A DNA stretch of 48,258 nucleotides from the NCBI GenBank assembly GCA_900550925.1, contig URTU01000006.1, positions 1 to 48,258 of the forward strand. Direction: 5' to 3'. Below are positions 36,308 to 45,900 of this stretch, piece by piece (the first letter of the stretch is position 1; each line of letters opens with the position of its first letter). The notes beneath the pieces were generated by a model that saw only the letters and a program-made list of their open reading frames with translations, made no database searches and was not told where the DNA came from. A program made the position numbers and the translations under genes. The stretch is from an uncultured Alistipes sp. (GTDB lineage: Bacteria > Bacteroidota > Bacteroidia > Bacteroidales > Rikenellaceae).

Positions 36308-37525
36308 ATGGACCTACAATTACTCAAACAACGATTCGGCATAATCGGCACGAGCGAAGCCCTCAACCGTGCCCTCGAAGTGGCCGTCAAGGTCGCACCG
36401 ACCGACCTGTCGGTTCTGGTAACCGGCGAAAGCGGAACCGGCAAGGAGTTCTTCCCGCAGGTCATTCACGCATACTCGTCCCGAAAACACAACCAATATA
36501 TCGCCGTAAACTGCGGCGCAATTCCCGAAGGTACGATCGATTCGGAGCTCTTCGGCCACGAAAAAGGTGCCTTCACCGGTGCCTCCGAAGCCCGTAAAGG
36601 CTACTTCGAAGAGGCCGACGGCGGAACCATCTTCCTCGACGAGGTCGCCGAACTCCCCCACTCGACCCAGGTCCGGCTGCTCCGCGTGCTGCAAACCGGT
36701 GAATTCATGCGCGTCGGCTCGTCCAAGATCCAGAAAACAAACGTGCGAGTGGTCGCCGCAACCAACATATCCCTGCAGGAGGCTATCTCGGCCGGCCGGT
36801 TCCGCGAAGACCTGTACTACCGTCTGAACACCGTCCCCATCGAGGTCCCGCCACTGCGCGAACGCCGCGAAGACATATACCTCCTGTTCCGGAAATTCGC
36901 TTCCGACGTGGCTCTCCAGTACCGCATGCCGACAATTACCCTCGACGACCAGGCCCGAAAAATGCTCGAAGAGTACTACTGGCGCGGAAACATCCGGCAA
37001 CTGAAGAATGTTGCCGAACAGATCTCCGCAATCGAAGAGGCCCGCGTCATAACACCACAGATTCTGGCGCGGTATCTGCCCGAACAACACAATACTTCGT
37101 CGACATCGATCGTTTTGGGATCGGCACGCCCCGCCCCGACCGACATGAGCGACGAACGGGAACTGCTCTACAAGGTGCTCTTCGACATGCGCAGCGACAT
37201 CAACGAACTCAAGTCGATGGTAAACCAACTGCTGCACAACTCCGGCAACAGCAATTCAGGCCGCACAGCCGGTGAAATTGCCGGATTGCTACCCACCACG
37301 GCCCATTCGCACAATTTCGAGGAACCGGCCCAATATGCCGACAGCGAAGATGTCACAAACGAATCGCAGCACCCTTCGGAAATGACCAAGGCCGAAGCTC
37401 AGCGCGAACAGATCATCAAGGCCCTGCGCCGGAACAACGGTCGCCGCCGCGATGCCGCCCGCGAACTCTTCATGTCGGAACGGACGCTGTACCGCAAAAT
37501 AAAGGAGCTCGACATAAAGGAATAG
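36308..37525 (+). CDS. Sigma-54-dependent transcriptional activator without receiver domain
   Basis: This 405-residue enhancer-binding protein begins directly with the AAA+ domain: Walker A GESGTGKE (40-47), the sigma-54 contact loop GAFTGA (87-92), Walker B GTIFLDEVAE and the RFREDLYYRL block. A linker (about 255-345) and a Fis-type HTH at the C-terminus (RRRDAARELFMSERTLYRKI) follow. There is no N-terminal receiver, GAF or PAS domain, so activity must be controlled by another protein, by abundance, or not at all. In many Bacteroidota the gene precedes lptE and secG, as here. It implies an RpoN in the genome. Targets are unknown. Confidence 0.92.
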   Translation: MDLQLLKQRFGIIGTSEALNRALEVAVKVAPTDLSVLVTGESGTGKEFFPQVIHAYSSRKHNQYIAVNCGAIPEGTIDSELFGHEKGAFTGASEARKGYFEEADGGTIFLDEVAELPHSTQVRLLRVLQTGEFMRVGSSKIQKTNVRVVAATNISLQEAISAGRFREDLYYRLNTVPIEVPPLRERREDIYLLFRKFASDVALQYRMPTITLDDQARKMLEEYYWRGNIRQLKNVAEQISAIEEARVITPQILARYLPEQHNTSSTSIVLGSARPAPTDMSDERELLYKVLFDMRSDINELKSMVNQLLHNSGNSNSGRTAGEIAGLLPTTAHSHNFEEPAQYADSEDVTNESQHPSEMTKAEAQREQIIKALRRNNGRRRDAARELFMSERTLYRKIKELDIKE

Positions 37526-37558
37526 TCCACAAAACAAACTCCGGAAATACCGCTGAAC

Positions 37559-38086
37559 GTGAAAAAGATCATCGCCATAACACTTGTGACCATAGCCGCT
37601 GCGGCAGCTATGGCCGTAACCCTGACCGGATGTTCGGTCAAATACACCTTCTCGGGAGCTTCGATCCCGCCGGCCGCCAAGACCGTCAGCATCGCATACT
37701 TCCCGAACAATGCCGCAATGGTCGCGCCGATACTCAGCTCGACCCTTACCGAGGCCCTTCAGGACCGCTTCTCGCGCCAAACCCGCCTGCAACTGGTCAA
37801 CGAAAACGGAGATCTCGCCTTCGAGGGTGAAATCATAAACTATACTTCGACCACCGCCTCGGTATCGAGCAACGAACAGGCCGTACTGAACCGTTTGACA
37901 ATCACCGTCAGAGTCCGGTTCACGAATGTCTACGAACCCGAAAACAACTTCAGCAACAAGACTTTCACGGCATTTGCCGACTACGAATCGACACAGCTGC
38001 TGCAATCCGTCGAAGGTACGCTGATTCCCGAAATCGTCGACCAGCTTGTCGACGACATCTTCAACGCTTCGGTTTCACAATGGTAG
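37559..38086 (+). CDS. lptE: LptE-like LPS-assembly lipoprotein
   Basis: The 175-residue protein has a lipoprotein signal ending in the lipobox TLTGC (Cys25), then YTFSGASIPPAAKTVSIAYFPN, the usual start of Bacteroidota LptE. LptE plugs the LptD barrel and helps insert lipopolysaccharide into the outer membrane. The start codon is GTG at 37559; later ATGs would destroy the signal peptide. It overlaps the next gene by 7 bases, and order and neighbours (activator, TPR-like, secG) match the common Bacteroidota arrangement. Similarity to proteobacterial LptE is low, so the call depends on context as well as sequence. Confidence 0.82.
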   Translation: MKKIIAITLVTIAAAAAMAVTLTGCSVKYTFSGASIPPAAKTVSIAYFPNNAAMVAPILSSTLTEALQDRFSRQTRLQLVNENGDLAFEGEIINYTSTTASVSSNEQAVLNRLTITVRVRFTNVYEPENNFSNKTFTAFADYESTQLLQSVEGTLIPEIVDQLVDDIFNASVSQW

Positions 38087-38646
38087 AGATGGTCAAGATG
38101 GATACGACTAAAGCCGACAATCCGATCGACGCCCTGCTCGCCCGACAAAACCAAGGCGAACAGGCTATAGCAAACGCCGCACACGACTCCGTGCTGCTCG
38201 AGGCGCTCGACAAGGCCATCTCCGAATATGAGTGGTACACCTCGGCCCGCATCATTCGGCGGCTGGTCTCCGGAAAAGAAGACCCGCGCCTGACACTCAC
38301 GCTTTCATCCCGGGCCTCATCCCCGTTCGAGATGCAGGCCGTCGACGGCCGACGTCTCGTCGAACTCTCCGACGATGACATCATCGACCGTTTCCTCAGT
38401 TCGGGCGACTACCGTATCGTGGCCGAAGAGGAGTCGGCCGACTCGGCTCCCGACATTGCCCAAGCCGCCGACAACGACCCCGAAGGCGAATACGTCAGCG
38501 AGGAACTCGCAAAAATATATCTCGATCAGGGACTTTACGACCAGGCAAGCACAATATATCGGCAATTAAGTTTGCATAATCCCGAAAAAAGTGTTTACTT
38601 TGCCGAGATTATTGCGCGAATAGACAAACTGAAAAGTAATCAATAA
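38080..38646 (+). CDS. TPR-like protein between lptE and secG, unknown function
   Basis: The 188-residue soluble, acidic protein has an N-terminal helical part (NPIDALLARQNQGEQAI), a middle region rich in Asp and Ser, and a C-terminal tetratricopeptide-like pair (EYVSEELAKIYLDQGLYDQASTIY, then LHNPEKSVYFAEII). It has no signal peptide, so it is cytoplasmic. Starts at 38080, 38089 and 38098 are possible; the first overlaps lptE and suggests coupling. This gene regularly lies between lptE and secG in Bacteroidota, hinting at a chaperone or scaffold role in export or envelope assembly, but no function is established that I know of. Confidence 0.75.
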   Translation: MVEMVKMDTTKADNPIDALLARQNQGEQAIANAAHDSVLLEALDKAISEYEWYTSARIIRRLVSGKEDPRLTLTLSSRASSPFEMQAVDGRRLVELSDDDIIDRFLSSGDYRIVAEEESADSAPDIAQAADNDPEGEYVSEELAKIYLDQGLYDQASTIYRQLSLHNPEKSVYFAEIIARIDKLKSNQ

Positions 38647-38664
38647 CAAAACAATTATAGAGAA

Positions 38665-39048
38665 ATGCTTTATACTATTTGTATCATTCTGATTCTGATT
38701 GCAAGTATAATCATCATCGGTGTGGTTCTGGTGCAGAACCCCAAAAGCGGTATGGCTGCCAACTTCGGCGCATCGAACCAGGTTATCGGCGTACGCGAAA
38801 CCACGAACTTCCTCGAGAAGGCAACCTGGACTATGGCGATTGCCATCGTTGTATTGAGCCTGTGCGCTACAATGGCAATGGATAAAGGCCGTGTTGCCGA
38901 GAGCAATGCCGCAATCACCAAGGAGAGCGAAGCTATCATGGAGAATATCGGCAATCAGGCAACGATGCCCAATCAGGTAGACATGCCGGCAGCTCCCGCA
39001 CAGCAGCAGCCTTCGCAGGAGCCTGCTCAGCCCGCCGACGCCGAGTAA
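38665..39048 (+). CDS. secG: Preprotein translocase subunit SecG
   Basis: An auxiliary subunit of the SecYEG channel, 127 residues. Two membrane helices (about 3-23 and 53-72) flank the conserved cytoplasmic loop VLVQNPKSGMAANFGASNQVIGVRETTNFLEKATW. The C-terminal 45 residues are disordered, with Gln, Pro and Ala, a common extension in Bacteroidota. It ends the operon: a G9 run and then a terminator follow within 40 bases. Together with secA at 42906-46301 two parts of the export machinery lie in this window. Confidence 0.95.
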   Translation: MLYTICIILILIASIIIIGVVLVQNPKSGMAANFGASNQVIGVRETTNFLEKATWTMAIAIVVLSLCATMAMDKGRVAESNAAITKESEAIMENIGNQATMPNQVDMPAAPAQQQPSQEPAQPADAE

Positions 39049-39057
39049 TCTTTCCGA

Positions 39058-39066
39058 GGGGGGGGG
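39058..39066 (+). repeat. Poly-G run of nine
   Basis: Nine consecutive G, 10 bases after the secG stop and 19 before its terminator stem. Confidence 0.8.
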
Positions 39067-39084
39067 TAAAAAACCAAGTGTTAA

Positions 39085-39124
39085 AGCGGATTCACTGAAA
39101 ACAGTGAGTCCGCTAATTTTTTAT
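39085..39124 (+). terminator. Terminator of the secG operon
   Basis: AGCGGATTCACTG (39085-39097) pairs with CAGTGAGTCCGCT (39102-39114) with one G-T pair and an AAAA loop, followed by AATTTTTT. Confidence 0.88.
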
Positions 39125-39132
39125 ATATAACA

Positions 39133-39183
39133 CCTATATTTTATAACGGCCATCTATAATTTATAAAGGCTATTTATAACCGG
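39133..39183. repeat. AT-rich short repeats
   Basis: Three variants of CTATAnTTTATAAnGG (39133-39149, 39150-39169, 39170-39183), each centred on TTATAA, directly behind the secG terminator. Confidence 0.5.
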
Positions 39184-39445
39184 CCATCGGGCTTCCTCCT
39201 GTTATCCCCATCTTCTCTTAATGATTGCCTGCCCAGTCGAAAACCGGACAGCAGACCTCCGATAATAAATCTCTGCCAACACCCGGCAGTAAGTCTCCGA
39301 AAACACCATCCAGCCAACAGGCTCCTTATCTCCAATTCAGGAACTGGCTTTTCAGCCCCCTCGACAGTTTGTGCCGGATAACAGAAATGGCAGGCATATA
39401 CTCCGCAACCGCCATCTATCAAACACAGACCCTATCCACACTGTT

Positions 39446-39454
39446 CCCCCCCCC
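39446..39454 (-). repeat. Poly-C run of nine (G9 on the minus strand)
   Basis: Nine consecutive C on the plus strand, 91 bases upstream of the Pit promoter. Minus-strand context is GGTGGGGGGGGGAACAGTG, similar to the tract at 24441. Confidence 0.8.
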
Positions 39455-39544
39455 ACCATTCCCACAACCGCCCACAAAGCCTCCCGACAATGTTACAGAA
39501 CGGTTACGAACAGGTTAATTCGATGTGACGAATCCCGCCCGCTA

Positions 39545-39575
39545 TTGGCCGCCTCTAATATAAAAAGTACCTTTG
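39545..39575 (+). promoter_or_regulatory. Promoter of the Pit phosphate transporter
   Basis: TTG at 39545-39547 and TACCTTTG at 39568-39575 are exactly 20 bases apart. The chosen ATG at 39644 gives a leader of about 60 bases. Confidence 0.78.
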
Positions 39576-39643
39576 CATAACGGTTTCTGGCAGGCAACAT
39601 GCACTGCTTAACGTCAGGACTAATATCTAACACATTATTTATA

Positions 39644-41905
39644 ATGAGTGCAATTTATACCTTTATCATCGTCATCCTTGCGATCCTGGCCGTAACGGGA
39701 CTCTTCGTCGGCGTCAGCAACGATGCCGTCAACTTCCTCAACTCCGCCCTCGGATCAAAAGCCGCCCCTCGAAAAGTAATCCTTACGGTTGCATCGGTCG
39801 GTATCATCATCGGTGCCATAACGTCAAGCGGAATGATGGAGGTCGCTCGAAGCGGAATGTTCAACCCTTCGTTGTTCACATTCCATGAGGTTATGCTACT
39901 GTTCCTCGGTGTAATGTTCGCCAACATTATACTGCTCGACCTGTTCAATACCCTCGGCCTGCCTACCTCAACTACCGTATCACTGATATTCTGCCTGCTT
40001 GGTTCGGCCATCGCAGTCTCAATATACAAAATCGCCGCTACGCCCGATACAACGTTCAGCGACCTCGGATCATACATCAATACCGCACGCGCAATGGGTA
40101 TCGTTTCGGCAATACTGTTGTCAGTCGTCCTCGCATTCACATGCGGTATGATCGTAATGTACATCTCAAGATTGATCTTCACGTTCCGGTATGCCAAGAT
40201 CTTCCGTCATTTCGGAGCCATGTGGTGCGGACTCTCCCTGACCGCAATCCTCTACTTCGCCCTGTTCAAGGGTCTAAAGGCCCCGCTCGGAAATACCGAT
40301 TTCATGATCTTCATTTCAGAGCATATCCGAATCGCTATCGTCATAGCCTGGGTCGTTTGCAGCATAATCCTCTGGATCCTCCAGCGGTTGAATGTCAACA
40401 TTCTCAAGATAACAATCCTCGCCGGCACATTGGCCCTTGCACTGGCATTCGCCGGTAACGACCTCGTAAACTTCATCGGTGTGCCCATCGCCGGATTCGA
40501 CTCCTACAAGATGGCCCTCGATGCGGGCAACACCGAGATGTTAATGGACGGCCTCAACCAGTCGGCGCCTGCCAATTTCCTGTTCCTGCTCGGCGCCGGA
40601 ATCATAATGGTCATCACGCTCTGGACATCCAAAAAGGCAATGCACGTCACCCAAACCGAACTCAACCTCTCGAAACAGGATGAGGCCGAGGAGCGGTTCG
40701 GATCATCGCTCTTCTCGCGGACCATCGTTCGCGCCGTGCTGAACATGAACAACTGGTACAGCCGTGTAGTGCCGCAGAGACTCCAGAACTCGATCTCAAA
40801 ACGTTTTGCTCCGCTGACCGATCAGGAGCGTACGAACGCTTCGTTCGACATGATCCGCGCAACCGTAAACCTCACCACTTCGGCAATACTGATCTCGATT
40901 GCGACATCCTACAAACTGCCGCTCTCGACTACATACGTTACATTCATGGTGGCAATGGGTTCGTCGCTCGCCGACAGGGCCTGGGGCCGTGAAAGCGCCG
41001 TATACAGAATTACCGGCGTCATGACCGTCGTTGCTGGATGGTTCGTAACCGGTTTCGGGGCATTCCTCATAGCCCTGGCCGTAGGTTTGGCTCTCATCTA
41101 TGGCGGTACGGTGGCCGTAATCGTAATTTCGGTGCTCTGCGGCTGGCTGCTCATCCACAGCAACTTCAAAAGCAAGTCTAAAGAGGCAACCGAAAAGGAA
41201 CAACCCGCTGAAGTGAAGATGAAGGATGTAGTTCAGCAGTGCATCGACGAGGTCTGCGACACGATGGAGAAGATCACCCGAATATACGACCGTACGCTGA
41301 TCGCCGTATTCAAGGAGAACCGCAAGGTTCTGCGCGAGATGGTCAAGGAGTCGAACGAACTCTTCTACCAGTCCCGCGAACGGAAGTACAAGGAGCTGCC
41401 CACGCTGCAGAAGCTTCAGGACAGCGATATCAATACAAGCCATTACTATGTTCAGGTGGTCGACTACCTGAGTGAGGCAACGAAGGCTTTGGTACACATC
41501 ACGCGGCCCTGTTTCGACCATATCGACAACAACCACGAAGGCATGACCAAGGAGCAGATCGAGGATCTGATGGACATCAACGACGAAGTAGAAAAGATAT
41601 ACCGTCACATCAACCAGATGCTCAAATCGAACGATTTCTCCGATATCGACCAGGTTCTCGAACAACGTGACCACCTGTTCGAATCGATTGCCGAGGCTAT
41701 CAAGCGGCAGTTGAAACGTATCAAGAACCGCGAGACCAGCACCCGTTCAAGCATGCTGTACCTCAATATTCTGAGCGAGACCAAGACACTGGTACTCCAG
41801 TCGCGAAACCTGCTCAAGTCGCAGCGTTACTTCCTCGACAACCAGAGCGTATCGACTCAGAATACTGTGGCACAAACACAACCCTCGGCACAGCAACAGA
41901 GTTGA
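39644..41905 (+). CDS. Pit-family inorganic phosphate transporter with PhoU-like tail
   Basis: The 753-residue inner-membrane protein imports phosphate, or metal phosphate, with a cation. Both inverted Pit signatures are present: GVSNDAVNFLNSALGSKAA near the N-terminus and AFAGNDLVNFIGVPIAGFDS in the second half. About twelve membrane segments end near residue 515. The remaining 235 residues are helical and charged, resembling a PhoU domain that may sense or gate in the cytoplasm. An earlier ATG at 39599 would add 15 residues; MSAIYTF at 39644 matches relatives better. It is a single-gene unit with a good promoter and a downstream hairpin. Confidence 0.93.
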   Translation: MSAIYTFIIVILAILAVTGLFVGVSNDAVNFLNSALGSKAAPRKVILTVASVGIIIGAITSSGMMEVARSGMFNPSLFTFHEVMLLFLGVMFANIILLDLFNTLGLPTSTTVSLIFCLLGSAIAVSIYKIAATPDTTFSDLGSYINTARAMGIVSAILLSVVLAFTCGMIVMYISRLIFTFRYAKIFRHFGAMWCGLSLTAILYFALFKGLKAPLGNTDFMIFISEHIRIAIVIAWVVCSIILWILQRLNVNILKITILAGTLALALAFAGNDLVNFIGVPIAGFDSYKMALDAGNTEMLMDGLNQSAPANFLFLLGAGIIMVITLWTSKKAMHVTQTELNLSKQDEAEERFGSSLFSRTIVRAVLNMNNWYSRVVPQRLQNSISKRFAPLTDQERTNASFDMIRATVNLTTSAILISIATSYKLPLSTTYVTFMVAMGSSLADRAWGRESAVYRITGVMTVVAGWFVTGFGAFLIALAVGLALIYGGTVAVIVISVLCGWLLIHSNFKSKSKEATEKEQPAEVKMKDVVQQCIDEVCDTMEKITRIYDRTLIAVFKENRKVLREMVKESNELFYQSRERKYKELPTLQKLQDSDINTSHYYVQVVDYLSEATKALVHITRPCFDHIDNNHEGMTKEQIEDLMDINDEVEKIYRHINQMLKSNDFSDIDQVLEQRDHLFESIAEAIKRQLKRIKNRETSTRSSMLYLNILSETKTLVLQSRNLLKSQRYFLDNQSVSTQNTVAQTQPSAQQQS

Positions 41906-41935
41906 TAGTGTCAGCCAAAAACAACGATTCCGACC

Positions 41936-41971
41936 GCCATCGATGACAGGCGGCCGGAATCTTGACCCAAG
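41936..41971 (+). terminator. Hairpin downstream of the Pit gene
   Basis: GATTCCGACCGCC (41936-41948) pairs with GGCGGCCGGAATC (41959-41971), with one mismatch and a 10-base loop. The following T-run is poor, so termination may be weak. Confidence 0.55.
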
Positions 41972-42137
41972 GATGGGACGATCACGTAATTCGTCACAAA
42001 ACGAGTATCAGTAGCAAGTTCTCAATTTGTGCGTGGTTGGTCTCATCCTTTTATTTTTATCTCGCGCCCAACGTTCAATCTCTCGCTCCTGCGTTCTCCA
42101 TCCTTCCTGATGTCGGGTTACGCGTGTGCTCACGGCA

Positions 42138-42704
42138 TTAAAGCACCGTCCGTGAATCAGCCAGGAACGGCAACCGCAGGTCCTTGTCCGAGACGATCAG
42201 TTCATCGGCGCGGAGGCCGAACTCCGTCAAACGCCAGTCTACGCCAATCAGCGGGTCATCCCAACGGATACCGCCCTCATCCGAAGGCGCATAGTAACGG
42301 TTGCAACGGTAACAGAGCCGTGTAGAATCGGCCAGCGACAGGAATCCATGTGCAAACCCCTCGGGGATGAACATCTGACGGCGATTTTCGGCAGTTAGCA
42401 ATTCCGAATGCCATTGTCCGTATGTGGGGCTGCCGTTGCGCAGATCGACCGCAACGTCGAGCAGTGCTCCCGATACGGCCCGTACCAGTTTTGCCTGCTG
42501 CCGGGTCCGCTGGAAATGCAGTCCGCGCAGTACACCGCGATGCGACATCGATTCATTCTCCTGCACGAAGGTGACATCAATACCGGCCTGACGGTACTCT
42601 TCAGCCCGGAACGTCTCCATGAAACTGCCGCGCGAATCCTCGAACAGTGCCGGCTCCACGACAACCAATCCCTTGACTGGCGGATATGTGAATACGAAAT
42701 TCAT
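42138..42704 (-). CDS. rfbC: dTDP-4-dehydrorhamnose 3,5-epimerase
   Basis: The enzyme epimerises dTDP-4-keto-6-deoxyglucose on the way to dTDP-L-rhamnose, a sugar for O-antigen or capsule. The 188-residue cupin protein has FEDSRGSFMETF at the start, the catalytic His63 in RGLHFQ, and KLVRAVSGALLDVAVDLR. It also has FIPEGFAHGF and the Tyr-bearing CYRCNRYYAP followed by GGIRWDDP. The family is also called RmlC. No rfbA, rfbB or rfbD lies nearby, so the other three steps must be encoded elsewhere. It has its own -7 element and is separated from secA by a strong hairpin. Confidence 0.93.
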   Translation of the reverse strand: MNFVFTYPPVKGLVVVEPALFEDSRGSFMETFRAEEYRQAGIDVTFVQENESMSHRGVLRGLHFQRTRQQAKLVRAVSGALLDVAVDLRNGSPTYGQWHSELLTAENRRQMFIPEGFAHGFLSLADSTRLCYRCNRYYAPSDEGGIRWDDPLIGVDWRLTEFGLRADELIVSDKDLRLPFLADSRTVL

Positions 42705-42728
42705 GATTCAATTCTGAGAACTATTGTG

Positions 42729-42736
42729 CAAATGTA
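42729..42736 (-). promoter_or_regulatory. -7 element (TACATTTG) of rfbC
   Basis: Minus-strand TACATTTG matches the consensus and lies 24 bases before the rfbC ATG. No TTG is seen at the expected distance. Confidence 0.5.
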
Positions 42737-42815
42737 CGCAAAAATCGCCGCTTTACAGATATGTCCCTGTAACAATTTATAGTCCGGAGGGCCGAAAACC
42801 TCAACCCAAAATACA

Positions 42816-42854
42816 ACGACAGCGCATGTTTTGTTGCAAAACATGCGCTGTCGT
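42816..42854 (-). terminator. Terminator of secA
   Basis: Bases 42816-42832 are perfectly complementary to 42838-42854 (17 bp) around a 5-base loop. It lies 52 bases after the secA stop; minus-strand reading then gives TTGTATTTTG, a broken T-run. Confidence 0.75.
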
Positions 42855-42905
42855 CTATCGAATCCGACGCATCAACCGCCGGCAGTTGCCTCTCTTTCCA
42901 AAGAT

Positions 42906-45900
42906 CTATCTCTCGAACTTGCCGTGGCAGTGCTTGTATTTCTTGCCCGAACCGCACGGACACGGATCATTGCGGCCAACCTTCTTTTCGACCTGTACCG
43001 GCGCCGGTTTGCTGCGGTCGCCTGCCCCGGCCTGGGCCGCTGCCTGCATGCGCGATGCCTGAAGCTTGTTCACATCCACCTTCGGACGTTGCTGCTGCTC
43101 GCGGCGTCTTGCCGCAGCCGGATTCTCTCGTACCGGAACATAAGCCTTGTTCAGAACAGACAACACCTCACGGTTGATCTTCTCGAGCATCCGGCTGAAC
43201 AGATCGAACGACTCAAGCTTGTAGATCAACAGCGGGTCCTTCTGCTCGTAAGTCGCATTCTGGACGCTCTGGCGCAGGTCATCCATATCACGCAGATGCT
43301 CGCGCCAGTTGTCGTCGATCGTCGTGAACATAACCATCTTGGTGAACATGCGGAATACTTCGGCACACTTCGAGTCCTTGCACTTCTGGACGTTCACGGC
43401 AACATGATAGCCCAGCGTACCGTCCGTAATCGGAATGTAGATCGTGGTATCCATCATATCCTTGCGATCCTCGTAGACCCGCTCCATGACCGGTGCCACA
43501 ACATCCGTAACAGCCTTGGCTCGACGTGCATAGGCATCCTGAAGATCCTTGACGATCAATTCCGACAATTCGTGATGTTTTGCATTCGAATAGGTCTGCT
43601 CGTCGAACGACGGACGGACCGCTACCTGGCGGATCATCTCGATACAGAAATCCTCGAACGCCACGCCCGAATTCTTCTCCACGAACGACTCGGCATAGTC
43701 GATCATTATGTTGTTCAGGTCGATATCTATACGCTCGCCGTACAGTGCGTGACGGCGGCGGGTATAGATCACCTCACGCTGCGAGTTCATCACGTCGTCA
43801 TATTCGAGCAGGCGCTTGCGGATACCGAAGTTGTTCTCCTCGACCTTCTTCTGGGCACGCTCGATGGCCTTCGACATCATGCCTGCCTGGATCACCTCGC
43901 CCTCCTTCAGGCCCATGCGGTCCATCATGGCGGCGATACGCTCCGAGCCGAACAGACGCATCAGGTCATCCTCCAGCGACACGAAGAACTGCGACGATCC
44001 CGGGTCACCCTGACGTCCGGCACGGCCTCGCAACTGACGGTCGACACGACGTGACTCATGACGCTCCGTTCCGATGATCGCCAGACCGCCGGCCTTGACA
44101 ACCTCCGGAGTCAGCTTGATATCGGTTCCTCGACCGGCCATGTTCGTGGCTATGGTAACCTGGCCCGTACGGCCCGCCTCGGCAACGACCTGTGCCTCCA
44201 GCTGGTGCTGTTTGGCATTCAGGACATTATGCTTGATGCCGCGCAGTTTCAGCATTCGGCTCAGCAACTCCGAGATCTCCACCGATGTCGTTCCGACCAG
44301 TACCGGACGGCCTGTCTTGACCGTGGCGATGATCTCCTCGATAACGGCGTTGTATTTCTCGCGTTTTGTTTTGTATATCAAGTCATTGCGGTCATCGCGG
44401 ATAATCGGGCGGTTGGGTGGTATCACCACAACATCCAATCCGTAGATACTCCAGAACTCACTCGCCTCGGTCTCGGCCGTACCGGTCATACCGGCCAGCT
44501 TGTGGTACATTCGGAAGTAGTTCTGAAGCGTGATCGTCGCAAAGGTCTGCGTCGCCGCCTCAACCTTGACACCCTCCTTCGCCTCGATGGCCTGATGCAG
44601 ACCGTCCGAATAACGACGTCCCTCGAGAATACGGCCCGTCTGCTCGTCGACGATTTTCACCTTGTTGTCCATCACCACATACTCGACATTCTTCTCGAAC
44701 ATCGCGTAGGCCTTCAGCAACTGCTGAACAGTATGCACGCGCTCCGACTTGACTGCATAATCGTTGATCACCTCATCACGCTTGACGGCCTTCTCCTCGG
44801 GAGTCAGATCCTGCTTCTCGAGTTCGGCAACCGTCTCTCCAATATTGGGCAGCACGAAGAAGTTCTCCTCGCCGATGCTCTTCGACAACGCCTCCTGGCC
44901 CTTATCGGTCAACTCTACCGAATTGAGTTTTTCGTCGATCACGAAATAGAGATCATCCGTAATCTCCGGCATACGGCGGTTGTTGTCGGCCATATAGACG
45001 TTCTCGGTCTTCTGCATCAGCACCTTGATACCCGGTTCGCTCAGGAACTTGATCAGCGGCTTGTATTTCGGAAGACCCTTGTGGGCGCGGTAAAGCAGAA
45101 TGCTGCCCTCTTCGGTCTTGCCCTCCGAGATCAAACGGCGGGATTCGGCCAGCAACTGTGTCACGAATGATTTCTGAATGTTGTAGAGGTTTTCGACCGT
45201 CGGGCGGTACTGCTCGAACATCTGGTCCTCGCCCTTGGGCACAGGTCCCGAAATGATCAGAGGCGTACGGGCATCGTCAATCAGAATCGAGTCGGCCTCG
45301 TCGACAATGGCATAGTGCAGATTCTCGCGCTGAACCAGATCGGCCGGCGAAGAGGCCATGTTGTCACGCAGGTAGTCGAAACCGAATTCGTTGTTCGTAC
45401 CGAAGGTGATATCGGCCTGATAGGCACGCTTGCGCTCTTCGGTATTCGGCTTGTGCATGTCGATACAGTCGACCGTCAAACCGTGGAACTGATACATCGG
45501 GCCCATCCACTCGCAGTCACGGCGAGACAGATAGTCGTTCACCGTAACCACATGCACGCCCTTGCCGGCCAGCGCATTGAGGAATACAGGCAGCGTCGCC
45601 ACCAACGTCTTGCCTTCACCGGTCGCCATCTCGGCAATACGGCCGCGGAGCTTTTCGTCATCCGAATTCTTCAACCCCTTGACCCGTCCCAGGTGCAGGA
45701 CGACACCACCGAACAGCTGGCTGTCGTAGTGGACCATATTCCAGGTTATCTTGTTTCCGCCGGCCATCCAGCTGTTGCTGTAGACGGCATTTCCATCCTC
45801 GTCGATCGTAACGAAATCCTTGCGGGCCGACAGGTCACGGTCAAACTGATTGGCCCGAACCACAACCTTCTCGTTCTCGGCAAAACGGCGGGCCGTCGAC

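Larger units (their letters stand above)
39049..39643. other. Long intergenic region between secG and the Pit transporter
   Basis: This 595-base stretch contains a G9 run, the secG terminator, AT-rich repeats, a C9 run and a strong promoter close to the Pit gene. I find no gene; short open frames lack coding character. Confidence 0.65.

Noticed and set aside
39133..39183. The AT-rich repeats as a CRISPR array or replication origin
   Set aside because: Units are short, unequal and without spacers. No dnaA, repA or clustered DnaA-box pattern accompanies them.
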